Below the pieces are notes generated by a model. That model ran no database searches and was not told the DNA's origin. It was given only the letters and a program-made list of their open reading frames with translations. From the NCBI RefSeq assembly GCF_001182785.1, contig NZ_CP012099.1, positions 5,228,527 to 5,292,526 on the forward strand: a stretch of 64,000 bases of DNA, given 5' to 3'. The position numbers and the translations under genes were made by a program. Below are positions 17,799-25,858 of this stretch, piece by piece (positions within the stretch are counted from its first letter, which is position 1; the number at the start of each line of letters is the position of its first letter). The DNA is from Bacillus thuringiensis. Lineage in GTDB: Bacteria; Bacillota; Bacilli; Bacillales; Bacillaceae_G.

Positions 17799-19367
17799 TT
17801 ATTTTGATTTACTAGCCTTCTGAAATAAGAATGCAGTTTTATCTTCTTCTTTTACAATACCTTGTTTTAGTGCTAATTCTCCCGCAACTTTAGGCGCTAA
17901 CCATAGCATTGGGAATAACAAAATTGATACCGGAACTGCCGTCACCACGATAAACGATTGTAGCGCATTAATGCTTCCTTCACCCATATATAAAAGAATT
18001 GCTGCAACTGCGCCCATAATAAGCGACCAAAAAATTCGCAAACTAATTCTAGGATCTCCGTCTCCAGTCACTGCCATCGAAATGGAATACGCCATTGAAT
18101 CTCCTGTTGTCACTACAAACAAAATTGTTAATAAAAGAAATGCTGGTCCAATAATATTAGAAAGTGGCAATTGCCCTGTAATTGCAATCATAGCTGCCGG
18201 CATACCAGATTCGCTTAATGCGTCCGAGATAGACCCAGGATTCATTAACTCATAAAACACACCTGATCCCCCTAATATAGTAAACCAAAACGTTGTAATA
18301 ATAGGTGCGATAATTCCAATTGCAACGATGATTTCTCGAATCGTTCTCCCTCTTGAAATTCGACTCACTAAAATTGCCATCATTGGTCCGTATCCAATAA
18401 ACCATCCCCAGAAAAAGATTGTCCAAGATCCTAACCAACTTGTATCACCACGGTATGTGCTCATCGGTATAAACTCACTTACATAAAATCCAAACGAAGA
18501 AACAAACGAATCAATAATAAATCCACCTGGCCCAAATAGTAATATGAATGCCATTAATAAAATTGCTAATCTAACATTTAAATTACTTATAATTTGAATC
18601 CCTTTATCAATACCTGTTACTGCCGATATGGTAGACACGGCCACTACACAAACAATAATTGCTAATTGAGTAGTAAACACATCAGAAATTCCAAATAATT
18701 CTTGTAATCCATAACTTGCTTGTAAACCTAAAAATCCAATTGGGCCAATTGTACCTGCAGCTACCGCAATAATTGCAGCTGCATCAATTATCGTTCCAAG
18801 CAGGCTCTTTCTTAATTTTTCCCCAAAAATAGGATATAAAAGCGTTCGAGGTTTTAGCGGCATACCTTTATGATAATGTCCATACATCATAACTACCGCA
18901 CTAATTGTACCTAAAATCGTCCATGCTAAAAATCCCCAATGCATATAACTTTGTGCTAAAGCAGGCATGACTGCTTCTTTCGTTCCAGCAGATATACCGT
19001 CATGTATTGGTGGCACCGTCATCAAATGGTACATTGGCTCTGCTGCTGCCCAAAAAACGCCACCTCCGGCAAGTAATGTAGACATAATAATAGCAAGCCA
19101 TTTTGCCGTACTAATCTCAGGTTTTTCTAAATTACCTAGTTTGACCCTCCCATATTTCGAGAACGCCATACACATCGCAACAATAAATGTACCTAACAAT
19201 AAAACTTGCCAGAAGGCACCGAAATATTTAATTGAAAAAGCAAAACTGGTATTAATCGCACTCTCTACATAATCCTTATTCAAAAAAACTGCAATTACAA
19301 ATAATAAAAGTGAACCACCACTAATAATAAATACAGGCCAATCAGTTTTTCGACTCTTCATCCTCAT
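17799..19367 (-). CDS. BCCT family glycine betaine/choline-type transporter
   Basis: 522 residues with twelve membrane helices. Family signatures are present: AGGGVFWAAAEPMYHL in the fourth helix region, HWGFLAWTILG, and the tryptophan-rich SWTIFFWGWFIGYGPMMAIL of the substrate site. This is the OpuD/BetL group, which imports betaine-type osmolytes with sodium during osmotic stress. The ATG at 19367 has GGAGG 8 bases upstream; a second ATG two codons later is possible. B. cereus-group genomes carry several BCCT paralogues, so the exact substrate is not assigned. Confidence 0.92.
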   Translation of the reverse strand: MRMKSRKTDWPVFIISGGSLLLFVIAVFLNKDYVESAINTSFAFSIKYFGAFWQVLLLGTFIVAMCMAFSKYGRVKLGNLEKPEISTAKWLAIIMSTLLAGGGVFWAAAEPMYHLMTVPPIHDGISAGTKEAVMPALAQSYMHWGFLAWTILGTISAVVMMYGHYHKGMPLKPRTLLYPIFGEKLRKSLLGTIIDAAAIIAVAAGTIGPIGFLGLQASYGLQELFGISDVFTTQLAIIVCVVAVSTISAVTGIDKGIQIISNLNVRLAILLMAFILLFGPGGFIIDSFVSSFGFYVSEFIPMSTYRGDTSWLGSWTIFFWGWFIGYGPMMAILVSRISRGRTIREIIVAIGIIAPIITTFWFTILGGSGVFYELMNPGSISDALSESGMPAAMIAITGQLPLSNIIGPAFLLLTILFVVTTGDSMAYSISMAVTGDGDPRISLRIFWSLIMGAVAAILLYMGEGSINALQSFIVVTAVPVSILLFPMLWLAPKVAGELALKQGIVKEEDKTAFLFQKASKSK

Positions 19368-19544
19368 TTACACTTCCTCCTTCCTCAGCAATCTAAAAAA
19401 ACAACTTTATTATGTTTTATTGTTTAAACCCAAAACATAATAATTATATATGCATAATAATTTATCGGCTTTCCACATACTTATGTTGTCCCTAAAAATA
19501 TGCCAAATCCCTTATTTAAAAGAAAAAAATCTCTTCCTCTTACA

Positions 19545-19586
19545 TAAAAAAGCAAAACAAAAGACCTTATATTTCTATAAGGTCTT
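19545..19586 (-). terminator. Minus-strand terminator downstream of nos
   Basis: AAGACCTTAT and ATAAGGTCTT form a perfect 10-bp stem. Reading on the minus strand it is followed by TTGTTTTGCTTTTTT. It lies about 145 bases after the nos stop, which would leave a long 3' untranslated region. Confidence 0.8.
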
Positions 19587-19729
19587 CGAAACAGAAATTT
19601 GATTATAACATAAGGAACTCCTTGGTTCAAAAATCCTCTTCCAAAAATAACCGAGAGTAAAGGCTTCCATTTGCTACATAACAGTAATTTAAAAAAATTA
19701 TATTTTGCAGAAAAAAACTGCACTAAATA

Positions 19730-20800
19730 TTATTTATGAAAGAAATTTGGCTTCAAAATTTCATTCGGATACGGTTTATGATAAATATGAGTGGTAGCTG
19801 GAGATAGCGGTGGAATAAGCCACACCCAATTACCTGTTACAACACGACCGCAAGCAGCTTCTTGCTTCTCAAATTGCTGAAATTGTTGTGCAGCAGTATG
19901 ATGGTCAACAATACTAACTCCTTGTTTTTTAAAAGAGTGTAGTACGGCAATATTCAACTCAATTAGCGCCTTATCTTTCCATAACGTACCGTTTCTCGAT
20001 GTATCTAAATCCATCATCTCCGCAACAGCCGGAAGTAAATTATAACGATCATAATCCGCTAAGTTGCGCGCCCCAATCTCTGTTCCCATATACCATCCAT
20101 TGAACGGAGCGGCTGTATAAGAAATACCGCCAATTTCTAAGCGCATATCTGAAATCATTGGAACCCCATACCATTTTGCTCCAAGTGATGAAATAGGGTA
20201 TTCTGGGTGTTCAATTCGCACTTCTTTTACTTCTTCTCTCGGAATTTCTTTATATATAGGCGCCTGCCCGTTTATAGAAAACACAAGTGGCAATACATCG
20301 AAATTCGTACCTTCTCCTTGCCAGCCAAGCTCCTGACAAAAGTCCGTAAATGCAGCGGAATCAGAGTCACCGATCACTCCCATTTCTGTTTTATATCCTG
20401 CATATCGAATCAATTGGTGATTATAAATTCGTATATTATTTTCCTCACCTTGATATTGCTTAAAAATCGTAATGGTTGGTTTAACTTTTCCGTCGTTCGT
20501 TGCATATTTAATATGATGAATTAATGCATTATATACACCCTCTTCATCATTTACTTCGCGCGCATCTAATATGTGCATCTTACTCCAAAATAGTCTTCCA
20601 ATACATCTATTACTGTTACGCCATGCCATTCGTGAACCATGAACAAGTTCTTCAAATGTATGCTCATATGTCCCTGTCTTCTCTATCTCAATTTGAACTT
20701 CTTTTATACGTTCTTCTATCAATTTCTCTTTATGAAGCTCCTTATAACAAATCGTAATAAAATTACTTGCTTCCTCTATTAATTGTTTCGTTTTACTCAT
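19730..20800 (-). CDS. nos: Nitric oxide synthase oxygenase (bacterial NOS)
   Basis: 356 residues, the length of bacterial NOS oxygenase domains without a fused reductase. MAWRNSNRCIGRLFW carries the haem-ligating Cys66. GWYMGTEIGARNLADYDRYN forms the arginine and pterin site, and the arginine-binding Glu is expected in this stretch. The enzyme makes nitric oxide from arginine, using borrowed flavodoxin reductases. In B. anthracis and B. subtilis its NO protects against oxidative stress and antibiotics. It is divergent from sodA, which fits a shared stress role. A terminator lies downstream. Confidence 0.97.
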   Translation of the reverse strand: MSKTKQLIEEASNFITICYKELHKEKLIEERIKEVQIEIEKTGTYEHTFEELVHGSRMAWRNSNRCIGRLFWSKMHILDAREVNDEEGVYNALIHHIKYATNDGKVKPTITIFKQYQGEENNIRIYNHQLIRYAGYKTEMGVIGDSDSAAFTDFCQELGWQGEGTNFDVLPLVFSINGQAPIYKEIPREEVKEVRIEHPEYPISSLGAKWYGVPMISDMRLEIGGISYTAAPFNGWYMGTEIGARNLADYDRYNLLPAVAEMMDLDTSRNGTLWKDKALIELNIAVLHSFKKQGVSIVDHHTAAQQFQQFEKQEAACGRVVTGNWVWLIPPLSPATTHIYHKPYPNEILKPNFFHK

Positions 20801-20929
20801 AAACGATCTCCTTCTATTTCAACAAAACGCTACTACTTTACAGTATAAGCAAAAAGGATAGGAGTCACAAATGAAAGTGAGAGTGTTACTTTTATTGTAA
20901 TATTTTTCAGAAAATTAACAAGCTTACTA

Positions 20930-20983
20930 TTGACTTACATGGAAAATGAGTGTATTTTTGACTCAGGTAAAGTATTTTTACCT
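20930..20983 (+). promoter_or_regulatory. sodA promoter with an inverted repeat over the start region
   Basis: TTGACT (20930-20935), a 17-base spacer and TATTTT (20953-20958) form a sigma-A-like promoter. Just downstream, AGGTAAA (20965-20971) and TTTACCT (20977-20983) form a 19-bp inverted repeat, placed where a repressor would block initiation. The regulator is not identified. Confidence 0.5.
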
Positions 20984-21016
20984 AGACCAACTTTTAAATA
21001 GAAAGGAGGTAATCTT

Positions 21017-21643
21017 ATGTCTTCATTCCAATTGCCAAAGCTTTCATATGACTATGATGAACTAGAGCCACATATCGATAGCAATACACTTTCCATTCAT
21101 CATGGAAAGCACCATGCGACATACGTAAATAATTTAAATGCTACTTTAGAAAATTATACTGAATTACATAATAAATCTTTAGAAGAATTGCTATGTAATT
21201 TAGATGCTTTACCGAAGGAAATTGTTACGGCTGTACGAAATAACGGTGGTGGTCACTATTGTCATAGTCTTTTTTGGGAAGTGATGAGCCCACGAGGTGG
21301 CGGTGAGCCTAATGGAGACGTTGCAAAAGTAATTGATTATTATTTCAATACCTTTGACAACTTAAAAGATCAACTTTCCAAAGCAGCTATTAGTCGTTTT
21401 GGAAGTGGCTATGGATGGCTTGTTCTTGACGGTGAGGAACTCTCTGTTATGAGTACACCAAATCAAGATACGCCTTTGCAAGAAGGGAAAATCCCCTTAC
21501 TCGTAATTGATGTATGGGAACATGCTTATTATTTAAAGTATCAAAATCGGCGCCCAGAGTTTGTTACCAATTGGTGGCATACAGTAGACTGGGACCAAGT
21601 AAACGAGAAGTATTTACAAGCAATTCAATCGCAAAAACATTAG
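21017..21643 (+). CDS. sodA2: Superoxide dismutase, Mn type (SodA2-like)
   Basis: 208 residues of the Fe/Mn SOD fold; it converts superoxide to hydrogen peroxide and oxygen. Metal ligands are His28 (SIHHGKHHATYV), His83, Asp165 and His169 (VIDVWEHAYY). Gln150 in TPNQDTP is the manganese-type gate residue. The segment around His83 reads GGGHYCHSLFW instead of the usual GGGHANHSLFW, so the normally conserved Asn is Cys82. GYGWLV replaces GWAWLV. Length and sequence fit the second cereus-group MnSOD rather than the principal SodA1. It is divergent from nos. GAAAGGAGGT precedes the ATG. Confidence 0.92.
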   Translation: MSSFQLPKLSYDYDELEPHIDSNTLSIHHGKHHATYVNNLNATLENYTELHNKSLEELLCNLDALPKEIVTAVRNNGGGHYCHSLFWEVMSPRGGGEPNGDVAKVIDYYFNTFDNLKDQLSKAAISRFGSGYGWLVLDGEELSVMSTPNQDTPLQEGKIPLLVIDVWEHAYYLKYQNRRPEFVTNWWHTVDWDQVNEKYLQAIQSQKH

Positions 21644-21699
21644 TCGTACGTATAAGGTAAATTTGGTAATGTAAAATCAGTATTGTCGAAATCCTCCAG

Positions 21700-21726
21700 A
21701 ATCCCCCGGATTGCCACCGGGGGATT
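21700..21726 (+). terminator. Hairpin downstream of sodA
   Basis: AATCCCCCGG and CCGGGGGATT form a strong GC-rich stem 57 bases after the stop codon. The T-tract on either side is poor, so it may act as a convergent terminator or 3'-stabilising hairpin. Confidence 0.65.
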
Positions 21727-21731
21727 TATGA

Positions 21732-22625
21732 TTACTTCATTTTATTTATATAATGTTTTAAAACATTTTTTATTTCTAGTTTCAGCTCTCGGAATAAAAA
21801 TCCGGATTCACGAGCCTTTCCATTATGTAGCGTACAGTTAGTTACTTCATTATAAGGAGCTATATTTTCCCCAACTTCCTGGATAAGTGCTTTTATTCCC
21901 GTCTTCTCTTCTATGAAATGAATAATTTCTTCCGTAGAAACTACTCCGTTACTACAGGCGTTAATTGGTCCTTTCACATTTTCCATTCCGCACCAAGCTA
22001 GAAACTCTCCTGCCTCTTTTTCATGTATAAATGACAAAGCTCCATCTATATAATCCACAACGATAGGGTTTTGGTTCACAACACATTCAACGTAAAATTG
22101 TAACCTTTTCGTATAGTCATTTTCTCCAATAACAACTGGAAAACGCACTGCAACGACTGGGAATGTTGCATATTGAAATAAAACCGATTCGGCTAATCGC
22201 TTTCCTTCACTATAATTAAAATCATTCCTATCTCCATATGTAATTGCATATTCGTATGGATTAAAGTCCTCTTCTAACAAGCTTAATGCAGGTTCATAGA
22301 CAGCCATTGAAGATGTCATAATATACTTCTTCGTTTTTCCTTTCAAAACTTCACATACCATTTTCGCTGCATTTGAGCTATAGCATAAATTATCGTATAC
22401 AATATCATAACTTTTTCCTTCTAGACGCTTTTCTAGTAGCTTTCCATCTTCTCTATCAACAATTATTCTTTTTACTGCGCTACCAAAAGAATCTTCAGTA
22501 ACTCCCCTCGTGGCAATTGTTACATCGTGTCCAGCTTGCAAAAGGTACTCTACTAAATGTTTACCAAAAAACCTTGTTCCTCCTAGCACCAACACTTTCT
22601 TCAATTTCATCATCCCCATTTTCAT
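21732..22625 (-). CDS. NAD-dependent epimerase/dehydratase family protein
   Basis: 297 residues. KKVLVLGGTRFFGKHLVEYLL is an extended-SDR Rossmann motif (GGTRFFGKH, the variant found in isoflavone reductase-like and mRNA-binding epimerase-like proteins). A catalytic-type Ser is seen in YIMTSSMAVY, but the usual YxxxK is not in its standard form; YSEGKR may be equivalent. VRFPVVIGENDYTKR is a typical later motif. The substrate is unknown. Five ATG codons occur in the first nine codons; 22625 is used here, but 22613 or 22610 would also fit, as GGGG immediately precedes them. The gene appears to be transcribed alone. Confidence 0.82.
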   Translation of the reverse strand: MKMGMMKLKKVLVLGGTRFFGKHLVEYLLQAGHDVTIATRGVTEDSFGSAVKRIIVDREDGKLLEKRLEGKSYDIVYDNLCYSSNAAKMVCEVLKGKTKKYIMTSSMAVYEPALSLLEEDFNPYEYAITYGDRNDFNYSEGKRLAESVLFQYATFPVVAVRFPVVIGENDYTKRLQFYVECVVNQNPIVVDYIDGALSFIHEKEAGEFLAWCGMENVKGPINACSNGVVSTEEIIHFIEEKTGIKALIQEVGENIAPYNEVTNCTLHNGKARESGFLFRELKLEIKNVLKHYINKMK

Positions 22626-22670
22626 GATTTATGAGATACCACCTTTTTTATTATAAAACGCTAATATATA

Positions 22671-22707
22671 AAAAAGCATGAAATCAGTTTAACGATTCCA
22701 TGCTTTT
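22671..22707 (-). terminator. Terminator of the AmiS/UreI gene
   Basis: AAAAGCATGGAATC pairs with GATTTCATGCTTTT (one mismatch) on the minus strand, with further T residues, 15 bases after the stop of the channel gene. Confidence 0.85.
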
Positions 22708-22721
22708 ATGCAGATCATATA

Positions 22722-23312
22722 TTAACGTACTCGATATTTATAAATACAATAACAGAAGTACAAAATAGAAATTACTGATACATAAACCCATAGTTCATAT
22801 ACGAATCCCTCTCCCCATACTCCCATAAAATAAAATAGTGAAGGTAAAGTCAATGTTACCCATGATTGTACGAAGGCAATCCTTCCAAGATATTGATTGA
22901 TATTCTTCTTTTGTGTATTTAGCACAAAGAATAAATACCAAAGTAATGCCCACATAAACCACGTTAATGCATTAACAACATCATGGAATTGAACAAATGA
23001 AACAACCATATAGAATAAAGCAATAATTGCTACCCAAATACAAAACCATCCTAGACCACTACTATCCATTCCTTTTATAAAAGTAACACCTACATATAAA
23101 TAAGTTAATCCAAATAAGAACGTAGCCGCATATGAATACACTGTCCAATTGCTTTGGTCAGAAATCATGATCAAATAAAACGGAATGATAATTTGTAGTG
23201 CACCCACAAATAAATTAAAAACACCCGCACTTTTCATCTCTGCTTTCCCTAATATAACAAGACTATTTAAAAATAAAGCTGCCCCTGAAAGTAATAATCC
23301 TACATAACCCAT
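22722..23312 (-). CDS. AmiS/UreI family membrane channel
   Basis: 196 residues with six or seven membrane helices. MGYVGLLLSGAALFLNSLVILGK, VGALQIIIPFYL, LFGLTYLYVGV and LTWFMWALLWYLFFVL match the AmiS/UreI family of proton-gated urea or short-chain amide channels. No amidase or urease gene is adjacent, so the physiological solute is unclear. The ribosome binding site is weak (GAAAGGTAAAG, 18 bases away) and lies inside an 8-bp inverted repeat that may fold in the mRNA leader. A cre-like sequence lies about 150 bases upstream. Confidence 0.9.
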   Translation of the reverse strand: MGYVGLLLSGAALFLNSLVILGKAEMKSAGVFNLFVGALQIIIPFYLIMISDQSNWTVYSYAATFLFGLTYLYVGVTFIKGMDSSGLGWFCIWVAIIALFYMVVSFVQFHDVVNALTWFMWALLWYLFFVLNTQKKNINQYLGRIAFVQSWVTLTLPSLFYFMGVWGEGFVYELWVYVSVISILYFCYCIYKYRVR

Positions 23313-23320
23313 ATATATTC

Positions 23321-23345
23321 GTGTGAAAATCTTTACCTTTCACAC
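23321..23345 (-). promoter_or_regulatory. Hairpin in the leader of the AmiS/UreI gene
   Basis: GTGTGAAA (23321-23328) and TTTCACAC (23338-23345) are perfect inverted repeats separated by 9 bases, starting 8 bases upstream of the ATG. The only ribosome-binding-like sequence falls within one arm and the loop, so folding could limit translation; it could equally be a DNA operator. Confidence 0.5.
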
Positions 23346-23683
23346 TTTTAACCTCCCCACACTATAAAGTGATACTTATATTATTTTTCTTCTCATTTAA
23401 AACTACATACATAATTTTTCATCCAAATAAGTCAGACCTCCTACCTTAAAAAGGAGCGAACTTAAAACGCTTTCAATAATAAATAATCCTATCAAAACAT
23501 GAACTAGGATTCCTTGATTATAAACGGACTCTAGCAATGATACAAGTGTTGGAATACTTTTCAATAATACGCTTTCAATTTCTATAAAAAATTAATAAAA
23601 TAATACATTCCTCTATCTCATTCTACTACCTTCTAGCATAAGATATTGTAAAATCATATCATTTTAAGAAAGGTTTGATATTT
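23346..23683. other. Divergent intergenic region upstream of the AmiS gene and the orphan gene
   Basis: An AT-rich region holding both promoters. TTAAAACGCTTTCA (23462-23475) matches the cre consensus with one mismatch read on the minus strand, and CGCTTTCAAT recurs near 23571. AATCCTA/TAGGATT (23485-23511) is a small dyad. CATAAGATA (23637-23645) matches the sigma-K -10 form CATANNNTA, 38 bases before the orphan gene, but no matching -35 is seen. Confidence 0.4.
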
Positions 23684-24085
23684 ATGCCTCTTCATTATCC
23701 AAATCATTCTGTTTTTCACTCTACAGGTGTGTTAACAAGAGAGCCTGCAACTATTTCAGCAGTCGTAAACATTGTAAATTTAGATGCATATTACGCTCAC
23801 TATGTAAATATAGAAGTGTGGGATTGGTCTAATTATTCTAATCCTGTAAAGTTACCTGTATTAATTGGTGAAAATGTAGAAGTAGAATTCCCATATGTTT
23901 TACAAGGCAATCATCTCGCAGTCTTTTATGCTAATTTAGATGAGACTGTTGATTTGTATGAAATACGTATTTCTTATCCCGCTCACTCCAATATTATTGC
24001 AAATTGTTTCGGGCGAAGTCTCCCACCATATACAAGTCAAGAGGGAAACACAGTATATCACAAACAACTTGTTCGAATTCATTAA
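23684..24085 (+). CDS. Hypothetical protein, unrecognised
   Basis: 133 residues from the ATG at 23684, which has AGAAAGGT 9 bases upstream; an in-frame TTG at 23675 is less likely. There is no signal peptide and no membrane segment. The protein is rich in Val, Asn, Tyr and aromatic residues with alternating hydrophobic strands (YYAHYVNIEVWDW, VEVEFPYVLQGNHLAVFYANL, LYEIRISYP), suggesting a compact beta-sandwich. There is one Cys, near residue 110. A sigma-K-like -10 sequence lies upstream, so a mother-cell spore-coat or exosporium role is possible but unproven. I do not recognise the family. Confidence 0.7.
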   Translation: MPLHYPNHSVFHSTGVLTREPATISAVVNIVNLDAYYAHYVNIEVWDWSNYSNPVKLPVLIGENVEVEFPYVLQGNHLAVFYANLDETVDLYEIRISYPAHSNIIANCFGRSLPPYTSQEGNTVYHKQLVRIH

Positions 24086-24201
24086 TTCCTCCTATTATGT
24101 AATAGGTGGTGGTCCGTAATACATTCTTTCTTATAAGAAAATTGTATTACGGGACCTAAAACGCGATAGTACCCCTTAGCAGTTTTTGATTGTTTCAAAC
24201 C

Positions 24202-24330
24202 CTCAATTTTGTATAAGGAATAGGCTTGATTCAAAACCTTTAATTTCTTTTAATAAATTTACATATGCTCGCTGAAATTTCTCTTGTGTTGCTGGCTGAT
24301 CATAAAGTGAAACTTTAATTAGTGGGGGAT
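24202..24330 (-). pseudogene. Possible degenerate gene fragment
   Basis: On the minus strand one frame reads LIKVSLYDQPATQEKFQRAY, then VNLLKEIKGFE, then a short hydrophobic tail and a TGA stop. The composition is protein-like (mixed charged and helical), but there is no start codon or ribosome binding site: a stop codon and the hairpin repeat GTGGGGGAT lie just upstream. It may be the 3' end of a lost gene. I do not recognise the family. Confidence 0.3.
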
Positions 24331-24600
24331 TTTACGGACAGTTGATCCCCCATCTATATCCTTTCCGATAATTTTCCTGATTTATAACAATACCTCTGTA
24401 GCACTTTTCAATCTTCATTCACTTACTACTAGGCTATATTAAATACAATTTCGTTCTAAAACGAGAAATAGAACGCATACTTAATAATCAATACCTTTAC
24501 TTACATTGAAAATATTGATTCCTACATGTGTTGCCAGCCAAATATTCCTATAAAATAGCGAACGTTCTTTTCTAGGTTCGCTAATAAACTTAATAGAAAA

Positions 24601-24654
24601 TGAATATAAAAAATGACCTCTTGCTTTTATGCAAAGGTCATTTTTTTATATTCA
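24601..24654. terminator. Terminator of galE
   Basis: A long stem, from TGAATATAAAAAATGACCT to its complement AGGTCATTTTTTTATATTCA with an inner TTGC/GCAA pairing, follows the galE stop on the minus strand. Confidence 0.88.
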
Positions 24655-24657
24655 TCA

Positions 24658-25674
24658 TTAAACTTCTAAATAGCCATTTTTATTATTTGATTGCCATTTC
24701 CAAGAATCTGCACACATTTCTTCTAATCCACGTGTTGCCTCCCAGCCTAATTCACGCTTTGCTTTCGATGCATCAGCAAAACATACTGCCACATCACCTG
24801 GGCGACGCTCTGTAATTTTATAAGGAACTTTCTTGCCCGAAACTTTTTCAAACGCTTCAACCATCTCTAGTACACTATAGCCCATACCTGTGCCCAGGTT
24901 ATAAGCATCTACTCCTGTTGTACTCAGTACTTTCTCAAGTGCCTTTACGTGACCATTTGCTAAGTCCACAACATGGATGTAATCACGGACTCCCGTTCCA
25001 TCTTTCGTTGGATAGTCATTTCCGAATACACTTAATTCTTTTAACTTACCTATTGCTACTTGCGTTACATATGGCATTAAGTTATTTGGGATTCCATTTG
25101 GATCTTCTCCGATACGCCCACTTTCGTGTGCACCAAATGGATTGAAATAGCGAAGTAATGCAATACTCCATTCTGCATCTGCAAATGCTACATCACGCAT
25201 AATTTGCTCAATCATTAATTTCGTTTGACCATATGGATTTGTTGCACTTAATGGAAACTCCTCCGTAATCGGTGACGTTTCCGGGATACCATATACAGTT
25301 GCAGATGAACTAAAGATCATCTTCTTAACATTATGTTTCTGCATTACTTCACATAGCACTAACGTGCTTGTAATGTTGTTATGATAATATGTTAATGGAA
25401 TCGCTACTGACTCCCCTACAGCTTTAAATCCTGCAAAGTGAATAACTGCGTCAATTGCATTTTCTTCAAAAATTGCGTCAATTGCTTCATGATTTAAAAC
25501 ATCTTCTTTATAAAACTTAAATTGTTTTCCTGTTATTTCTTTCACTCGATTTATAGATTCTACCGAGCTATTCGAAAGGTTATCCACTACTATAACTTCG
25601 TAACCGCTATTTAGTAATTCTACACATGTATGACTACCAATATATCCTGCTCCACCTGTTACAAGTATTGCCAT
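24658..25674 (-). CDS. galE: UDP-glucose 4-epimerase
   Basis: 338 residues, the standard GalE length. [21 protein letters not shown] is the NAD-binding motif. Ser124 (FSSSATVYG), Tyr148 and Lys152 (YGQTK) form the catalytic set. [18 protein letters not shown] and [15 protein letters not shown] are GalE signatures. The enzyme interconverts UDP-glucose and UDP-galactose, supplying precursors for cell-surface polysaccharides. The ATG at 25674 is chosen because GGAGGA lies 6-12 bases upstream; the longer frame to 25725 has no such support. No other gal genes are nearby, so a surface-polymer role is more likely than galactose catabolism. Confidence 0.95.
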   Translation of the reverse strand: MAILVTGGAGYIGSHTCVELLNSGYEVIVVDNLSNSSVESINRVKEITGKQFKFYKEDVLNHEAIDAIFEENAIDAVIHFAGFKAVGESVAIPLTYYHNNITSTLVLCEVMQKHNVKKMIFSSSATVYGIPETSPITEEFPLSATNPYGQTKLMIEQIMRDVAFADAEWSIALLRYFNPFGAHESGRIGEDPNGIPNNLMPYVTQVAIGKLKELSVFGNDYPTKDGTGVRDYIHVVDLANGHVKALEKVLSTTGVDAYNLGTGMGYSVLEMVEAFEKVSGKKVPYKITERRPGDVAVCFADASKAKRELGWEATRGLEEMCADSWKWQSNNKNGYLEV

Positions 25675-25817
25675 AATTATAGTCCTCCATATTTCATTCA
25701 TTATAAACTTCTCAAAGTATATCACATATTTCTTATCCTATGTTTAACATGCGAACACAGAAACTTACATTTTATCCCATAATAATTTTATAACATATAC
25801 GATTCTCATCAGGTAAT

Positions 25818-25857
25818 AAAAAAACGCCACATAATTTTTATTATGTGGCGTTTTTTT
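25818..25857 (-). terminator. Terminator of the hemolysin III-like gene
   Basis: ACGCCACATAA pairs with TTATGTGGCGT around an AT loop, flanked by A and T runs, immediately past the stop codon and before galE. Confidence 0.9.
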
Positions 25858-25858
25858 A

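Larger units (their letters stand above)
24086..24657. other. Long intergenic region with dyads and a probable gene remnant
   Basis: Several inverted repeats are present: CCTATTATGTAATAGG; GGTCCGTAATACA (24111-24123) with TGTATTACGGGACC (24143-24156); GTGGGGGAT (24322-24330) with ATCCCCCA (24345-24352); and GCGAAC/GTTCGC near 24560-24580. A short coding-like stretch on the minus strand (24202-24330) is listed separately. No intact gene is seen. The right end is the galE terminator. Confidence 0.5.

Noticed and set aside
19481..19723. 80-codon minus-strand frame after nos
   Set aside because: It runs through a strong terminator hairpin, has no good ribosome binding site and a biased Phe/Leu/Arg composition.
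24100..24160. Inverted repeat GGTCCGTAATACA as a possible insertion-sequence end
   Set aside because: No transposase, no matching distant end and no target duplication; more likely a hairpin after the upstream gene.
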